The notes: a model not told the origin generated them from the letters alone. A stretch of DNA of 64,000 bases from Bradyrhizobium amphicarpaeae (GCF_002266435.3 NZ_CP029426.2:6230001-6294000), one strand, 5' to 3'. Positions 16,863 to 25,519 are shown, counted from the first letter of the stretch. Program-made: numbers and translations.

Positions 16863-17738
16863 CTACTGCCCCAGATATTTCTTCATCTCCGCGATCAGTC
16901 CGTCGCGCAGCTCCGGGCGCTTCAGGCCGTAGGCGATGTTGGCGCGGAGGAAGCCGGGCTTGGAGCCGCAATCATGGCGCTCGCCCTCGAACTCGACGCC
17001 GTAGAATTTCTGCGACTTGGCGAGCCCGATCATGGCGTCGGTGAGCTGGATCTCGCCGCCGGCCCCGCGCTCCTGGGTCTCGAGGATCTTGAAGATCTCG
17101 GGCTGCAGGATGTAGCGGCCGGTGATCGAGAGATTGGAGGGCGCGGTGCCCTTGGCCGGCTTCTCGACCATGCCGTCGACCTCGAACATCTTGCCGTTGC
17201 GCTTGCCGACGCCGCAGATGCCGTATTGATGGGTGAGATGGTCGGGCACTGCCTCGACCGCGACCAGATTGGATTTCTCGCCGAGCGTCGAGGCCGTCTC
17301 GATCATCTGCTTGAGGCAGCCGGGCGAGTTGAGCACGAGCTCGTCGGGCAGCACGACGGCGAACGGCTCGTTGCCGACGATGTCGCGCGCGCACCAGACC
17401 GCATGACCGAGGCCGAGCGGCGCCTGCTGGCGGGTGAAGCTGACGGCGCCGGCTTCGGGCTGGTTCTGCGCCAGGACGTCCTGCTCGGCCTTCTTGCCGC
17501 GCGCGGCCAGCGTGGCGTCGAGCTCGTACATCCGGTCGAAATGGTCTTCGATGACACTCTTGTTGCGGCCGGTGACGAAGATGAAGTGCTCGATGCCGGC
17601 CTCCCGCGCCTCGTCATAGACGTACTGGATCAGCGGCTTGTCGACGATGGTCAGCATTTCCTTCGGCATCGCCTTGGTGGCGGGCAGGACACGGGTGCCG
17701 AGGCCGGCGACGGGGAATACGGCTTTGCGAATTTTCAT
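16863..17738 (-). CDS. galU: UTP-glucose-1-phosphate uridylyltransferase
   Basis: 291 residues from the ATG at 17738. The nucleotide-binding motif FPVAGLGTRVLPATKAMPKEML at the N terminus is diagnostic, followed by IDKPLIQYVYDEA-type sequence and FVTGRNKSVIEDHFD. It makes UDP-glucose for exopolysaccharide, lipopolysaccharide and cyclic glucans. The gene is monocistronic; its upstream region is shared with the divergent lytic transglycosylase gene, so both envelope genes may be co-regulated. Confidence 0.96.
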   Translation of the reverse strand: MKIRKAVFPVAGLGTRVLPATKAMPKEMLTIVDKPLIQYVYDEAREAGIEHFIFVTGRNKSVIEDHFDRMYELDATLAARGKKAEQDVLAQNQPEAGAVSFTRQQAPLGLGHAVWCARDIVGNEPFAVVLPDELVLNSPGCLKQMIETASTLGEKSNLVAVEAVPDHLTHQYGICGVGKRNGKMFEVDGMVEKPAKGTAPSNLSITGRYILQPEIFKILETQERGAGGEIQLTDAMIGLAKSQKFYGVEFEGERHDCGSKPGFLRANIAYGLKRPELRDGLIAEMKKYLGQ

Positions 17739-17954
17739 GTGATTGTTCGAATACCTGGGGGCACGTGGAACGGGGATTGGAACAGCGCAATGGCTCCTAG
17801 CTAGCCTGTTTGCAGCCGCCAACAAAGGCGGATGTGGGGCCTCATCCGCGCAGAGTTAAGAAAAAGGCCGCCACCAAAATTTTACCTTTGTTAAGCTATT
17901 GGCAACCGTAACCGGGCCTCCTGATGCCGGATTTTTCAGGCCTATGGGTGGGAC

Positions 17955-19340
17955 ATGACGCAATTGGTGGCAGGGCAGGCAAGACGGGCGGGAGCCGTGA
18001 CCGGCGCGGCGATGATCGCGGGCGCGCTGCTGCTGCCCGTCAGCGCACACGCCCAGGCGCAGAACGGCCTGTCCAACCTGTTCGGCGGCCTCTTCTCGGG
18101 TGCGAACCCGGCGCCCTCGCAAGCCCCGCCCGGTCCCGGCGGCGCCCTGCCCTGGAGCGGCGAGGACGGCGCTTCCGGCCATCCGCTGATGACGGCCGCG
18201 GCGATCCGCGAGGCGGCCTCCAATTTCAACAATTGCGTCGCCGGGATGTGGCCCGATGCCGCGCGGCGCGGCGTCACGCAGGAAAACTTCCAGCGTTTCA
18301 CGGCCGGGCTTTCGCCTGATCTGCGCATCATGGACCTCATGGACTCGCAGCCGGAGTTCACCAAGTCGATCTGGGACTATCTCGACATCCTCGTGAACGA
18401 CAACCGCCTCGCCAAGGGCCGCGAGGTGCTGGCCAAATACAAGGCGCAGTTCGACGCCACCGAAAAGGCCACCGGCGTCGATCGCTACATCATCGCCTCG
18501 ATCTGGGGCATCGAGTCCAATTATTCGACGCAGATGGGCGACCGCAGCGTGCTGCAATCCACCGCGACGCTCGCCTGCATCGGCCGCCGCCAGGCCTATT
18601 TCAAGGACGAGTTCCTGTCCGCGCTGGAGATCGTCAACCGCGGCGATCTCAGGCCCGAGCAGATGCGCGGCTCCTGGGCCGGCGCGTTCGGCCCGACCCA
18701 GTTCATGCCGACCGCGTTCAAACGCTTTGCCGTCGACGGTGACGGCGACGGCCGCCGCGACGTCGTCGACAATCCGACCGATCTGATCGCCTCGACCGCC
18801 AACAACCTGAAGAAAGACGGCTGGCAGGCCGGCCAGACCTGGGGCTTCGAGGTCGTGGTGCCCAAGGGCTTCAACTACATGCTGGCCGACCGCGCCAAGG
18901 CGATGCCGATCGCGCAATGGGAGAAGCTCGGGCTCAAGCGCGCGACCGGCCAGCCATTCCCGCATCCGGGAGAGAAAGCCTATCTGCTGGCTCCCGCCGG
19001 CGCGCAGGGGCCCGGCTTCCTGATGCTGCAGAACTACCGGGTGATCATGAAGTACAACCCGGCCGAGGCCTACGCGCTGGCGATCGGCCATTTCGCCGAC
19101 CGCCTGCGCGGAGGGCAGCCCTTCGTGCAGCCTTGGCCGCGGCAGGAACGCGAGCTGTCCCGCACCGAGCGGCTGGAACTGCAGCAGCTGCTGGCCCAGC
19201 GCGGCTTCTACAAGGGTACCCCGGACGGCCAGTTCGGCGGCCAGACCCGGGAAGCCCTGCGCAATTTCCAGGCCTCGATCGGAGTGCCCGCGGACGGTTT
19301 TGCCTCCTCCGACGCACTGGAACGGCTGCGCGGACGGTAA
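17955..19340 (+). CDS. Lytic murein transglycosylase (MltB/SLT_2 family) with C-terminal peptidoglycan-binding domain
   Basis: 461 residues. A signal peptide (residues 1-34, cut near SAHAQA) is followed by a Pro/Gly linker, then the SLT_2 catalytic domain (around 75-370). The catalytic glutamate sits in IIASIWGIESNYSTQMGD, and GAFGPTQFMPTAFKRFAVDGDGDG is the typical active-site loop. Residues 395-461 form a PG_binding_1 domain (LQQLLAQRGFYKGTPDGQFGGQTREALRNFQASIG). It cleaves glycan strands in the periplasm to form anhydromuropeptides. Its stop is only 20 bp from that of the convergent haem peroxidase gene. Confidence 0.93.
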   Translation: MTQLVAGQARRAGAVTGAAMIAGALLLPVSAHAQAQNGLSNLFGGLFSGANPAPSQAPPGPGGALPWSGEDGASGHPLMTAAAIREAASNFNNCVAGMWPDAARRGVTQENFQRFTAGLSPDLRIMDLMDSQPEFTKSIWDYLDILVNDNRLAKGREVLAKYKAQFDATEKATGVDRYIIASIWGIESNYSTQMGDRSVLQSTATLACIGRRQAYFKDEFLSALEIVNRGDLRPEQMRGSWAGAFGPTQFMPTAFKRFAVDGDGDGRRDVVDNPTDLIASTANNLKKDGWQAGQTWGFEVVVPKGFNYMLADRAKAMPIAQWEKLGLKRATGQPFPHPGEKAYLLAPAGAQGPGFLMLQNYRVIMKYNPAEAYALAIGHFADRLRGGQPFVQPWPRQERELSRTERLELQQLLAQRGFYKGTPDGQFGGQTREALRNFQASIGVPADGFASSDALERLRGR

Positions 19341-19360
19341 AATCGCGCCGCGCCGGCTCC

Positions 19361-21124
19361 TCAGCTGTCAACGTAGTTCACGACGTCGGAGAGTTCGAAC
19401 CTGGCTCCCGGAGCCGACATGTCCTTCACGCTGGGCCGCCAGTGCGGGACCTGGACGAGATAGGACTGGCTGTCGGCGACCACGAGGCCGATCAGGACCT
19501 CGGCGACGATACGGCCGCCCACGTCACCCAGCCGGCTGCCGCCGAGCTTTGCCGTACGCTTCTTCTTGGCGTCGTCCTCGAAGGCGGTCTTGACCTGATC
19601 GGTCAGTTCGGCCTCGCGCAAGATGTAGTACCAGAGCGGCGCATTCTCATGCAGCTGTGCGAAATTCGCCTTGAACATCTCGCGGCGGGCCTTCACGGCC
19701 GCTTCGTCGGTCAGGTTTCCCTCGTCGATCCAGAGCTGCTCGTCGGTCAGCGGCGTCAAACCCATGCGCCGTGCCACCGCCTGCCCACTCGGCAAGCCAA
19801 GCGCTATGCCGCGCTGGAGATTCAGGCTCGGCAGAGACCTGCGATCGAGCCTTTCATTGCGCAGATCAGGCAAGCTGGCCAGCGGGTCGACGAGCATCGA
19901 GTCGATTCGATAGGCCGGCTGCGGCCGGATGAAGTTTCCGAATGGAAGCTCCTTCGTTGGTTTCGGCAGATCGCTTTTCACGTCGGGCAGGAAGAAGCTC
20001 CAGTCGATGCCCCATTCCGGCGGCAACGGACGAAAGCCGTTCAGGCTCTGCACGTCGTCGCAGCTGAAGTTCGGCTTGAAGATGGCCAGTCGATCGAGCG
20101 AATTCGTCTTCTGATGCGGTATCTCCGCGCTCAGCGAGTAGCTTGGCCGGACCATGGAGTGACCGAACCGATAGGCCGCGACCGAGAACTCAACGGGCAT
20201 GAACGGATAGCGCGCGGCTTCCGGCTTGTAGAACTGGATATTCGGTTTGCCGCCGTTGTAGACGGCGTTGAACATCTTGTCCCCGACGACGCGCCGCACG
20301 AAGTCGTGCAGCACGACCCATTGATAGTGCCACCGCACAATGCGCTGCGCCGTGTTGAAAGCCGCAAGCCCTGTGATGCCAGGGCGCTCATTTCCCTTCG
20401 CAGTCGAGGGCTTGGCGAGATCCAGCATGATCTTGTTGTGAAATCGCTGCCACAGCGCATGGATCTGTATGACGATGTTGTTCTCATCGTTGCGCTTGTC
20501 GCCGATGATGGCACGTGGGCAATCCTGGTGTGCGTCGTCGACTTCCCCGCTCTCGTCGCGCGGCGCGCGCTGCACGTCGCAACGCTTCTTGCCCTTCAGA
20601 TAGGCCGGCGTCTTGTCGAAGCCCAGCTTGATGGTGAGGTCCGGATTGTAGAGATAAGGCTGATCCGCCGGCCCGCGGCCGTATATGGAGTCGAGATCGA
20701 GCCGGGCCGTCCGGAAATCCTCGGTTGCGTTGGGATCATTGTCGCGGTCGAGATCGGAGGCGGGATCGAAGGTGATGTCGTGGTCGATGAACTGGCCGAA
20801 ATAGGTATAGCCCGCCTTGATCGCCGGATTTTCGTCCACCGGCTCGGCCTCGTCGATCGGAGCGCCGAGATCGCCTGTCTTGATCATTGTGGCGGCGATC
20901 GCCTTCATGACCTCCTGCTCCTGCGGCAGAGTATCGCCGAAACGGGCACGGGCGAGTTCGGGGAACATCCGGCCGAACCGACCAAAACCTTCCGGATGGT
21001 AAGCCACCGCATCCAGACCACGTTCGGCCCGTCCATGGCCTTGCGGCCGCTTCGCCTTGGCCTGTTCCGCCTGCTTCTCGAGCAACTGCTCCGCTTGCGC
21101 ACGCGACTTCGTCATGTCCTGCAT
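19361..21124 (-). CDS. Animal-type (peroxidasin/cyclooxygenase superfamily) haem peroxidase
   Basis: 587 residues from the ATG at 21124, with GGAG upstream. The distal haem side is visible as GYTYFGQFIDHDITFDPAS (around 118-136), carrying the Gln and His of the active site and the following calcium-loop Asp. The proximal histidine is in VAAYRFGHSMVRPSYSL (around 325). There is no signal peptide. Bacterial members of PF03098 include peroxicins and fatty-acid dioxygenases, so it may oxidise halides, phenols or lipids with peroxide. The whole region upstream on this strand stays open for 700 more codons, but that is a shadow of the opposite SGNH gene. Confidence 0.9.
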   Translation of the reverse strand: MQDMTKSRAQAEQLLEKQAEQAKAKRPQGHGRAERGLDAVAYHPEGFGRFGRMFPELARARFGDTLPQEQEVMKAIAATMIKTGDLGAPIDEAEPVDENPAIKAGYTYFGQFIDHDITFDPASDLDRDNDPNATEDFRTARLDLDSIYGRGPADQPYLYNPDLTIKLGFDKTPAYLKGKKRCDVQRAPRDESGEVDDAHQDCPRAIIGDKRNDENNIVIQIHALWQRFHNKIMLDLAKPSTAKGNERPGITGLAAFNTAQRIVRWHYQWVVLHDFVRRVVGDKMFNAVYNGGKPNIQFYKPEAARYPFMPVEFSVAAYRFGHSMVRPSYSLSAEIPHQKTNSLDRLAIFKPNFSCDDVQSLNGFRPLPPEWGIDWSFFLPDVKSDLPKPTKELPFGNFIRPQPAYRIDSMLVDPLASLPDLRNERLDRRSLPSLNLQRGIALGLPSGQAVARRMGLTPLTDEQLWIDEGNLTDEAAVKARREMFKANFAQLHENAPLWYYILREAELTDQVKTAFEDDAKKKRTAKLGGSRLGDVGGRIVAEVLIGLVVADSQSYLVQVPHWRPSVKDMSAPGARFELSDVVNYVDS

Positions 21125-21161
21125 GGCTAAGACTCCACAAATTAACGTTGCTGAAATGGGA

Positions 21162-21173
21162 TAATTGCAATTA
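21162..21173. promoter_or_regulatory. Perfect 12-bp palindrome upstream of the haem peroxidase
   Basis: TAATTGCAATTA is a perfect palindrome 38 bp before the peroxidase start, in the only AT-rich patch of the 21125-21406 gap. It could be an operator. The rest of that gap shows no gene I can support. Confidence 0.4.
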
Positions 21174-21406
21174 CAGGAGGATCTTATTCCGAAAATATCA
21201 TTCAGGTTGTCGGATGGATCACAATTGGGAGCGGATCCGTACTGCCCCGGTTCTGGCCGGTAACCGTTCCCGTCGACGTCGCTAGGATCGGCCTTGACCG
21301 CCGGCCCTATCGGGCGATTTATGGCGATGGAATTTGCCCGTTTGCGGCCTGATTCCGGTATTATATGGACCTGTTCCAGACCCCCATTGCGCTGGCCCGA
21401 GATCGC

Positions 21407-23119
21407 ATGTCGAAGCCGAAGTCCCTGTTCAAGGTGCTGACCGAGACCGGCCCGCTGATCGCGCTGGGGACGGCGCTTGCGATTCTGGTCTCGGTCGCGG
21501 GGCCCGCCTCGGCGCAGTTCTTCAACTTCCCCGGCTTCGGCGGCCCGCCGCAGCGCCAGGCTCCGCCGCCACAACGGGGCGGTGGAGGCGGCGGCGGCTG
21601 GTTCGGCGGCGACTTCTTTGCACCGTTCCAGCAGCAACAGCCGCAAGCGCCGCGCCAGGATTATTCGCGCGCGCCCTCGCCCGCCAAGCGCGACACCACG
21701 CCTGAGAAGAACGTGCTGGTGATCGGCGACGCCATGGCCGACTGGCTCGCCTACGGCCTGGAGGATGCGTATGCCGAGCAGCCCGACATGGGCGTGATCC
21801 GCAAGCACCGGACCACGTCGGGTCTGATCAGGTATCAGCCGCGCGGCGAGCCCGCGGATTGGACGGCTGCCGCAAGGGGCATCCTCGAGACCGAAAAGCC
21901 CGACGTGATCGTCGTCATGCTGGGCCTCAACGACCGCAGCGCGATCCGCGAGCCCGTCGCCGACAAGACGGACAAGGCCGCCGCAGACAAGGACAAGAAG
22001 AACGACAAGGGCGCGCGCGCCAAACAGCCGGCGAAGCCGGGGGATACCAAGCCCGGCCATGACACCGCCGCCAAGCCGGACGACAAGCCTGCCGATGCCG
22101 ATCTGCCGCAGGACGATGCCGACAACGCCGACACGCCGGCGGCCGCGCCGGAGAAGACCGCGCGCAATCCGAACGGCCTCTACGAATTCCGCGACGAGCG
22201 CTGGGTCGAGCTCTACGGCAAGAAGATCGAAGAGCTCGCGGGCGTCCTCAAGAGCAAGGGCGTGCCGGTGCTGTGGGTCGGCCTGCCCGCGATCCGCGGC
22301 CCGAAGGGCACCGCGGACATGCTGTTCCTGGATTCGCTCTACCGTGAAGGCGCGGCCAAGGCCGGCATCACCTATGTCGACGTCTGGGACGGCTTTGTCG
22401 ATGAGGCCGGCCGCTTCCTGCAGAAGGGCCCGGACTTCGAAGGTCAGATCCGCCAGCTGCGCAGCGGTGACGGCGTTTACTTCACCAAGCCCGGCGCGCG
22501 CAAACTCGCGCATTATGTCGAGCGCGAGATCACGCGCCTGCTGGCAGGACGCTCCGGCCCGATCGCGCTGCCGAGCGAGCCGGCGACGCCCGACACCAGC
22601 GCCGAGCCCGGCAAGCCCGCACCGCGGCCGCTGGCGGGGCCGATCGTGCCGCTGGTTGCAGCCTCGATTTCGACCGATCAATTGCTGGGTGGCCCAGGCT
22701 CGCGTCCCGCCGCCGTCGACGCGCTGGCCGCAAAGACGATGGTGAAGGGTGAGCCGCTGGCGGCTCCCGCCGGCCGTGCCGACGATTACGCCTGGCCGCG
22801 CCGCGAAGTCGGCCGCGAGCAGGCCAAGGGCGATACGCCCGTTGCCGCGACGACGCCTGATGGCGGTGCGGCTTCCGCTGCGCCGGGCGCAGCCGCGGCG
22901 ATCGCTCCGCAAAAGCTCGCGCCGAAGAAGCCGCCGGTGGTGCAGCAGCCGGCCCAGGCCCAGCCGTCGCTGCGTGATTTCTTCGGCTTCGGTTCGCCGC
23001 AGCCTGCGCCTGCGCCGCGTCAACTGACGCCCGCGCCGCGCAGCCCGAATCCCAACGCAAATCCAGGGATTCCGCGCCCGCCCGGCAGCGTCGGGCGATC
23101 GGCGGAGATGTTCCGGTAA
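21407..23119 (+). CDS. SGNH-hydrolase-like exported protein (DUF459 family), nucleophile replaced by alanine
   Basis: About 570 residues. A start at 21365 is also possible, but from 21407 the protein begins with a clean signal peptide ending PASAQFF. A Gly/Pro/Gln-rich linker follows, then the SGNH domain. Block I reads VLVIGDAMADWLAYGL, where GDS is expected, so the catalytic serine is an alanine (codon GCC at 21730). Block III VVMLGLND and a late DGVYFTKPGARKLAH are present. A Lys/Asp/Ala-rich insert (around residues 185-255) and a long Pro/Ala-rich C-terminal tail (from about 395) suggest a periplasmic or wall-spanning location. Family members may act on envelope glycan acyl groups; this one may be non-catalytic. 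Confidence 0.82.
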   Translation: MSKPKSLFKVLTETGPLIALGTALAILVSVAGPASAQFFNFPGFGGPPQRQAPPPQRGGGGGGGWFGGDFFAPFQQQQPQAPRQDYSRAPSPAKRDTTPEKNVLVIGDAMADWLAYGLEDAYAEQPDMGVIRKHRTTSGLIRYQPRGEPADWTAAARGILETEKPDVIVVMLGLNDRSAIREPVADKTDKAAADKDKKNDKGARAKQPAKPGDTKPGHDTAAKPDDKPADADLPQDDADNADTPAAAPEKTARNPNGLYEFRDERWVELYGKKIEELAGVLKSKGVPVLWVGLPAIRGPKGTADMLFLDSLYREGAAKAGITYVDVWDGFVDEAGRFLQKGPDFEGQIRQLRSGDGVYFTKPGARKLAHYVEREITRLLAGRSGPIALPSEPATPDTSAEPGKPAPRPLAGPIVPLVAASISTDQLLGGPGSRPAAVDALAAKTMVKGEPLAAPAGRADDYAWPRREVGREQAKGDTPVAATTPDGGAASAAPGAAAAIAPQKLAPKKPPVVQQPAQAQPSLRDFFGFGSPQPAPAPRQLTPAPRSPNPNANPGIPRPPGSVGRSAEMFR

Positions 23120-23198
23120 GCGAGGTCTCGCTCTCGGACGGGCGCAGCGTGTAATGCTGCTGCGCAGAGCCGGTTCATGGCATTTACAAAAGAATGCG

Positions 23199-23245
23199 CC
23201 CCGGCCGGCAATGCGGCGTTTTTCAACGCCGCATTGCGTCCGGGG
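23199..23245. repeat. Long hairpin related to repeat family A in a convergent gap
   Basis: AATGCGGCGTT and AACGCCGCATT form a perfect 11-bp stem with loop TTTC. The pairing continues outward with one interruption to CCCCGG/CCGGGG, giving about 20 paired bases. The right half (GCGTCCGGGGCACGA) is the complement of the family A end. It separates the SGNH and CsbD-like genes and may act as a bidirectional transcription barrier. Confidence 0.75.
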
Positions 23246-23283
23246 CACGACATCCAGAGTCTGTTACGACTTGGTTGGAAGCC

Positions 23284-23652
23284 TCAATAACGCCAGCGCG
23301 TGGGCGGACGGCGCGCGGGGCGCGACATCAGCAGCGCGAGCGCGAAGCCGATACCGCCGGCCACCATCAGTGCACCGAGCGGGTTATCCTTCACCTTCTG
23401 GGCAATCGCCTGCGAGCCGTCGCGGAAAGTATCGCCGCTGTTCTCGTAGGCGTCCTTGGCGTAGCTCGCCGCGGTATCCGTGGCATCGCGCACGGCATCC
23501 TTGGCCTGCCCGTAGAGATTCTGCACGGTCCCCGCAGCTTCCCGTGCCTTGCCTGAGGCCTGCGTCTTGGAATCGCCTGCCATGTCTCCGATCGCGCTTT
23601 CCGCCTTACCGGCGTAATCCTTGGCCGCTCCAACAATCCGGTCCGTATCCAT
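23284..23652 (-). CDS. CsbD-like stress protein with C-terminal membrane helix
   Basis: 122 residues. The N-terminal part (MDTDRIVGAAKDYAGKAESAIGDMAGDSKTQASGKA) matches CsbD, a general-stress family of unknown biochemical role. The middle is an amphipathic Ala/Lys/Asp helix. The C terminus (NPLGALMVAGGIGFALALLMSRP) is a glycine-zipper helix like the one in YqjD/ElaB and DUF883 proteins, which tether ribosomes to the membrane. The leader contains GGAGGACC before the ATG and an EcfG-like promoter at 23682-23706. This agrees with the stress-induced behaviour known for the family. Confidence 0.85.
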   Translation of the reverse strand: MDTDRIVGAAKDYAGKAESAIGDMAGDSKTQASGKAREAAGTVQNLYGQAKDAVRDATDTAASYAKDAYENSGDTFRDGSQAIAQKVKDNPLGALMVAGGIGFALALLMSRPARRPPTRWRY

Positions 23653-23681
23653 GATGGTCCTCCTCGGGGGTCAGCCCAAGT

Positions 23682-23706
23682 AACCGATCAGGCGCGGCGC
23701 GGTTCC
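23682..23706 (-). promoter_or_regulatory. Probable EcfG (general stress sigma) promoter of the CsbD-like gene
   Basis: On the minus strand GGAAC is followed after 16 bases by GGTT, one mismatch from the GGAAC-N16/17-CGTT consensus. It also fits the S. meliloti RpoE2 form GGAAC-N18-TT. The start codon lies about 30 bp downstream. Confidence 0.6.
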
Positions 23707-23739
23707 AATCCAGTTGAAGTGTATTCCGGATGAAGGTCC

Positions 23740-23814
23740 GTAACCCGGGTGAGCGCAGCGATACCCGGGAACGGTGCGAGCCAAGTCCCGGATGTCGCTT
23801 CGCTCATCCGCTAC
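23740..23814. repeat. Intergenic inverted repeat, family C, copy 1 (diverged)
   Basis: GTAACCCGGGTGAGCGCAGC at the left and TCGCTTCGCTCATCCGCTAC at the right. The copies at 25446-25519 and 48014-48081 share the GTAGCCCGGATGAGCG/CGCTC...GGGCTAC layout. It lies between the CsbD-like gene and the end of the first SDR gene. Confidence 0.75.
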
Positions 23815-23819
23815 AATAT

Positions 23820-24557
23820 CTACAAGATCAGCCCGCCATCGACGACCAGCGTCTGACCGATGATGTAGGACGACAGCGGAGAGGCCAGGAACAGCGCCGC
23901 GCCCGCCATGTCGGCCGGCGTGCCCAATCGCCGCAGCGGGATGCGCGCGAGCGCGCCTTCGAGCCGCTTGGGATTGTCGGTCGTCACCTTCGTCATCTTG
24001 GTGTCGACGAGCCCCGGCGCGATGCCGTTGACGCGAATGCCGTCTTCCGCCCAGGCCTCGCCCAGCGTCCGCGTCAATCCGACCGCACCGGTCTTCGAGG
24101 CATTATAGGCGGGATTGCCCATGGTGGAATGATAGGCCGCGGTCGAGGACACCATGATCAGCGACCCCTTCGCATCCCGCAACATGGAATGAAACCGCGT
24201 GGCGCAAGCCATCAGGCTCATCAGATTGACCTCGACCACCTTGCGAAAACCGCTCATCTCGAATTCCCCGCGCCGGTAGAGCACGGCGCCCTGCGCCAGC
24301 ACGAGCACGTCGAGCCGCTCGAAGGACGGCTTGAACGCCTCGATCGCAGTGGGGTTGCTGACGTCGAGCTGCGCGTAGGCGAGACCGGTGAGATCGGAGC
24401 CTTCTTCAACCGAATATTCCGTTGCGTGAGCCCGGGTGCCGCAAACGGCAACAGCCGCGCCCCTGGTGCGAAACGCCTGCGCGATGCCGTTGCCGATCCC
24501 GCTCGAACCGCCGACCACCAGCACCTGTCTGCCTGAGAAATCGAGCTCGTTCGCCAT
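23820..24557 (-). CDS. Short-chain dehydrogenase/reductase (SDR)
   Basis: 245 residues from the ATG at 24557, preceded by GGGGAGG. The cofactor loop is VLVVGGSSGIGNGIAQAF and the catalytic Ser-Tyr-Lys set is in MVSSTAAYHSTMGNPAYNASK. The family's NNAG motif is replaced by VLAQGAV, a departure from the classical pattern. The C terminus GQTLVVDGGLIL is typical. The substrate is unknown. It is divergent from the SDR at 24656, from which it is separated by 98 bp, and upstream of a dioxygenase gene. Confidence 0.85.
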   Translation of the reverse strand: MANELDFSGRQVLVVGGSSGIGNGIAQAFRTRGAAVAVCGTRAHATEYSVEEGSDLTGLAYAQLDVSNPTAIEAFKPSFERLDVLVLAQGAVLYRRGEFEMSGFRKVVEVNLMSLMACATRFHSMLRDAKGSLIMVSSTAAYHSTMGNPAYNASKTGAVGLTRTLGEAWAEDGIRVNGIAPGLVDTKMTKVTTDNPKRLEGALARIPLRRLGTPADMAGAALFLASPLSSYIIGQTLVVDGGLIL

Positions 24558-24655
24558 CGCGGCCTCCCCTTTTGTCTTGCTTGTTTGACCTGTCTGCGGA
24601 TCGATGCCAGCCTTGTCAATCATAACAAGAACAAGCGGCCGTCCGAGGAAACAGC

Positions 24656-25435
24656 ATGTCCGAGTTCAAAGAGCTCAGCCGGTCCGTCAAGGGCCTGACC
24701 GTTCTCGTCACCGGCGCGGCCAGCGGCATGGGACGAGCCACCGCGCGCGTATTCGCCGCGGAAGGCGCCAACGTTGCCGTCACCGACCATGACGAGCAAG
24801 GCGCGCTCGCCGTCGCGCAGGAGATCGCGGCGAGCGGCGGTTCGGCAAAAGCCTGGACGCTCGACGTTGCCGACGGTGGCGAGATCAAGCGCGTGGTGAA
24901 TGATGCCGCGGCACATTTCGGCGGGCTCGATATCGTCGTCAACAATGCCGGCATCTCCGTGCGCGTCGCGATCGACGACGAGGCCTATGAGGACGCATGG
25001 GCCAAGGGCATCGCGGTGATGCTGACCGCGCATCCGCGCATCATCCGCGCCGCGTTGCCTTACCTACGCAAGTCGAATTGCCCGCGCATCGTCAACATCG
25101 CCTCGACCGAGGCGCTCGGCGCCACCGCATTGCACAGCCCCTATTCGGCGGCGAAGGGCGGCGTGGCGAGCCTCACCCGCTCGCTCGCGGTCGAACTCGG
25201 CCGCGAGGGCATAACCGTCAACTGCATCTGCCCGGGTCCGATCCGCACTGGGATCACCGACCGCATCTCGGAAGAGCACAAGACAATCTATGCCAGACGA
25301 CGCACCGCACTCGGCCGCTACGGCGATCCAGAGGAGGTCGCGCACATGACACTGAGCCTTTGCCTGCCCGCGGCGTCGTTCCTCACGGGCGCCGTGATCC
25401 CGGTCGATGGCGGGTTGATGGCGCGGAATGCATGA
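24656..25435 (+). CDS. Short-chain dehydrogenase/reductase (SDR)
   Basis: 259 residues. Cofactor loop VLVTGAASGMGRATARVFA, NNAG present (DIVVNNAGISVRV), active-site set IASTEALGATALHSPYSAAKGG, and C-terminal GAVIPVDGGLMARNA. Asp in TDHDEQG after beta-strand 2 suggests NAD(H) preference. It probably oxidises a secondary alcohol or hydroxyacyl compound. It shares a 98-bp divergent promoter region with the SDR on the other strand and precedes a TfdA-like dioxygenase by 182 bp, with repeat C between them. Confidence 0.87.
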   Translation: MSEFKELSRSVKGLTVLVTGAASGMGRATARVFAAEGANVAVTDHDEQGALAVAQEIAASGGSAKAWTLDVADGGEIKRVVNDAAAHFGGLDIVVNNAGISVRVAIDDEAYEDAWAKGIAVMLTAHPRIIRAALPYLRKSNCPRIVNIASTEALGATALHSPYSAAKGGVASLTRSLAVELGREGITVNCICPGPIRTGITDRISEEHKTIYARRRTALGRYGDPEEVAHMTLSLCLPAASFLTGAVIPVDGGLMARNA

Positions 25436-25445
25436 GAGAAGAATA

Positions 25446-25519
25446 GTAGCCCGGATGAGCGCAGCGACATCCGGGACTTTGCTTGCTCCGCCGGGTATCG
25501 CTGCGCTCACCCGGGCTAC
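25446..25519. repeat. Intergenic inverted repeat, family C, copy 2
   Basis: Perfect terminal inverted repeat GTAGCCCGG/CCGGGCTAC, with GATGAGCGCAGCGACATCC inside and CGCTGCGCTCA on the other arm. Confidence 0.85.

Noticed and set aside
21175..21260. Short frame after AGGAGG in the peroxidase/SGNH gap
   Set aside because: It would need a rare ATT start and gives only about 25 codons with no resemblance to any family.
19361..23248. Uninterrupted 1295-codon frame on the minus strand
   Set aside because: Only the last 587 codons carry peroxidase homology and a ribosome site. The remainder is antisense to the signal-peptide-bearing SGNH gene and is kept open by high GC content.
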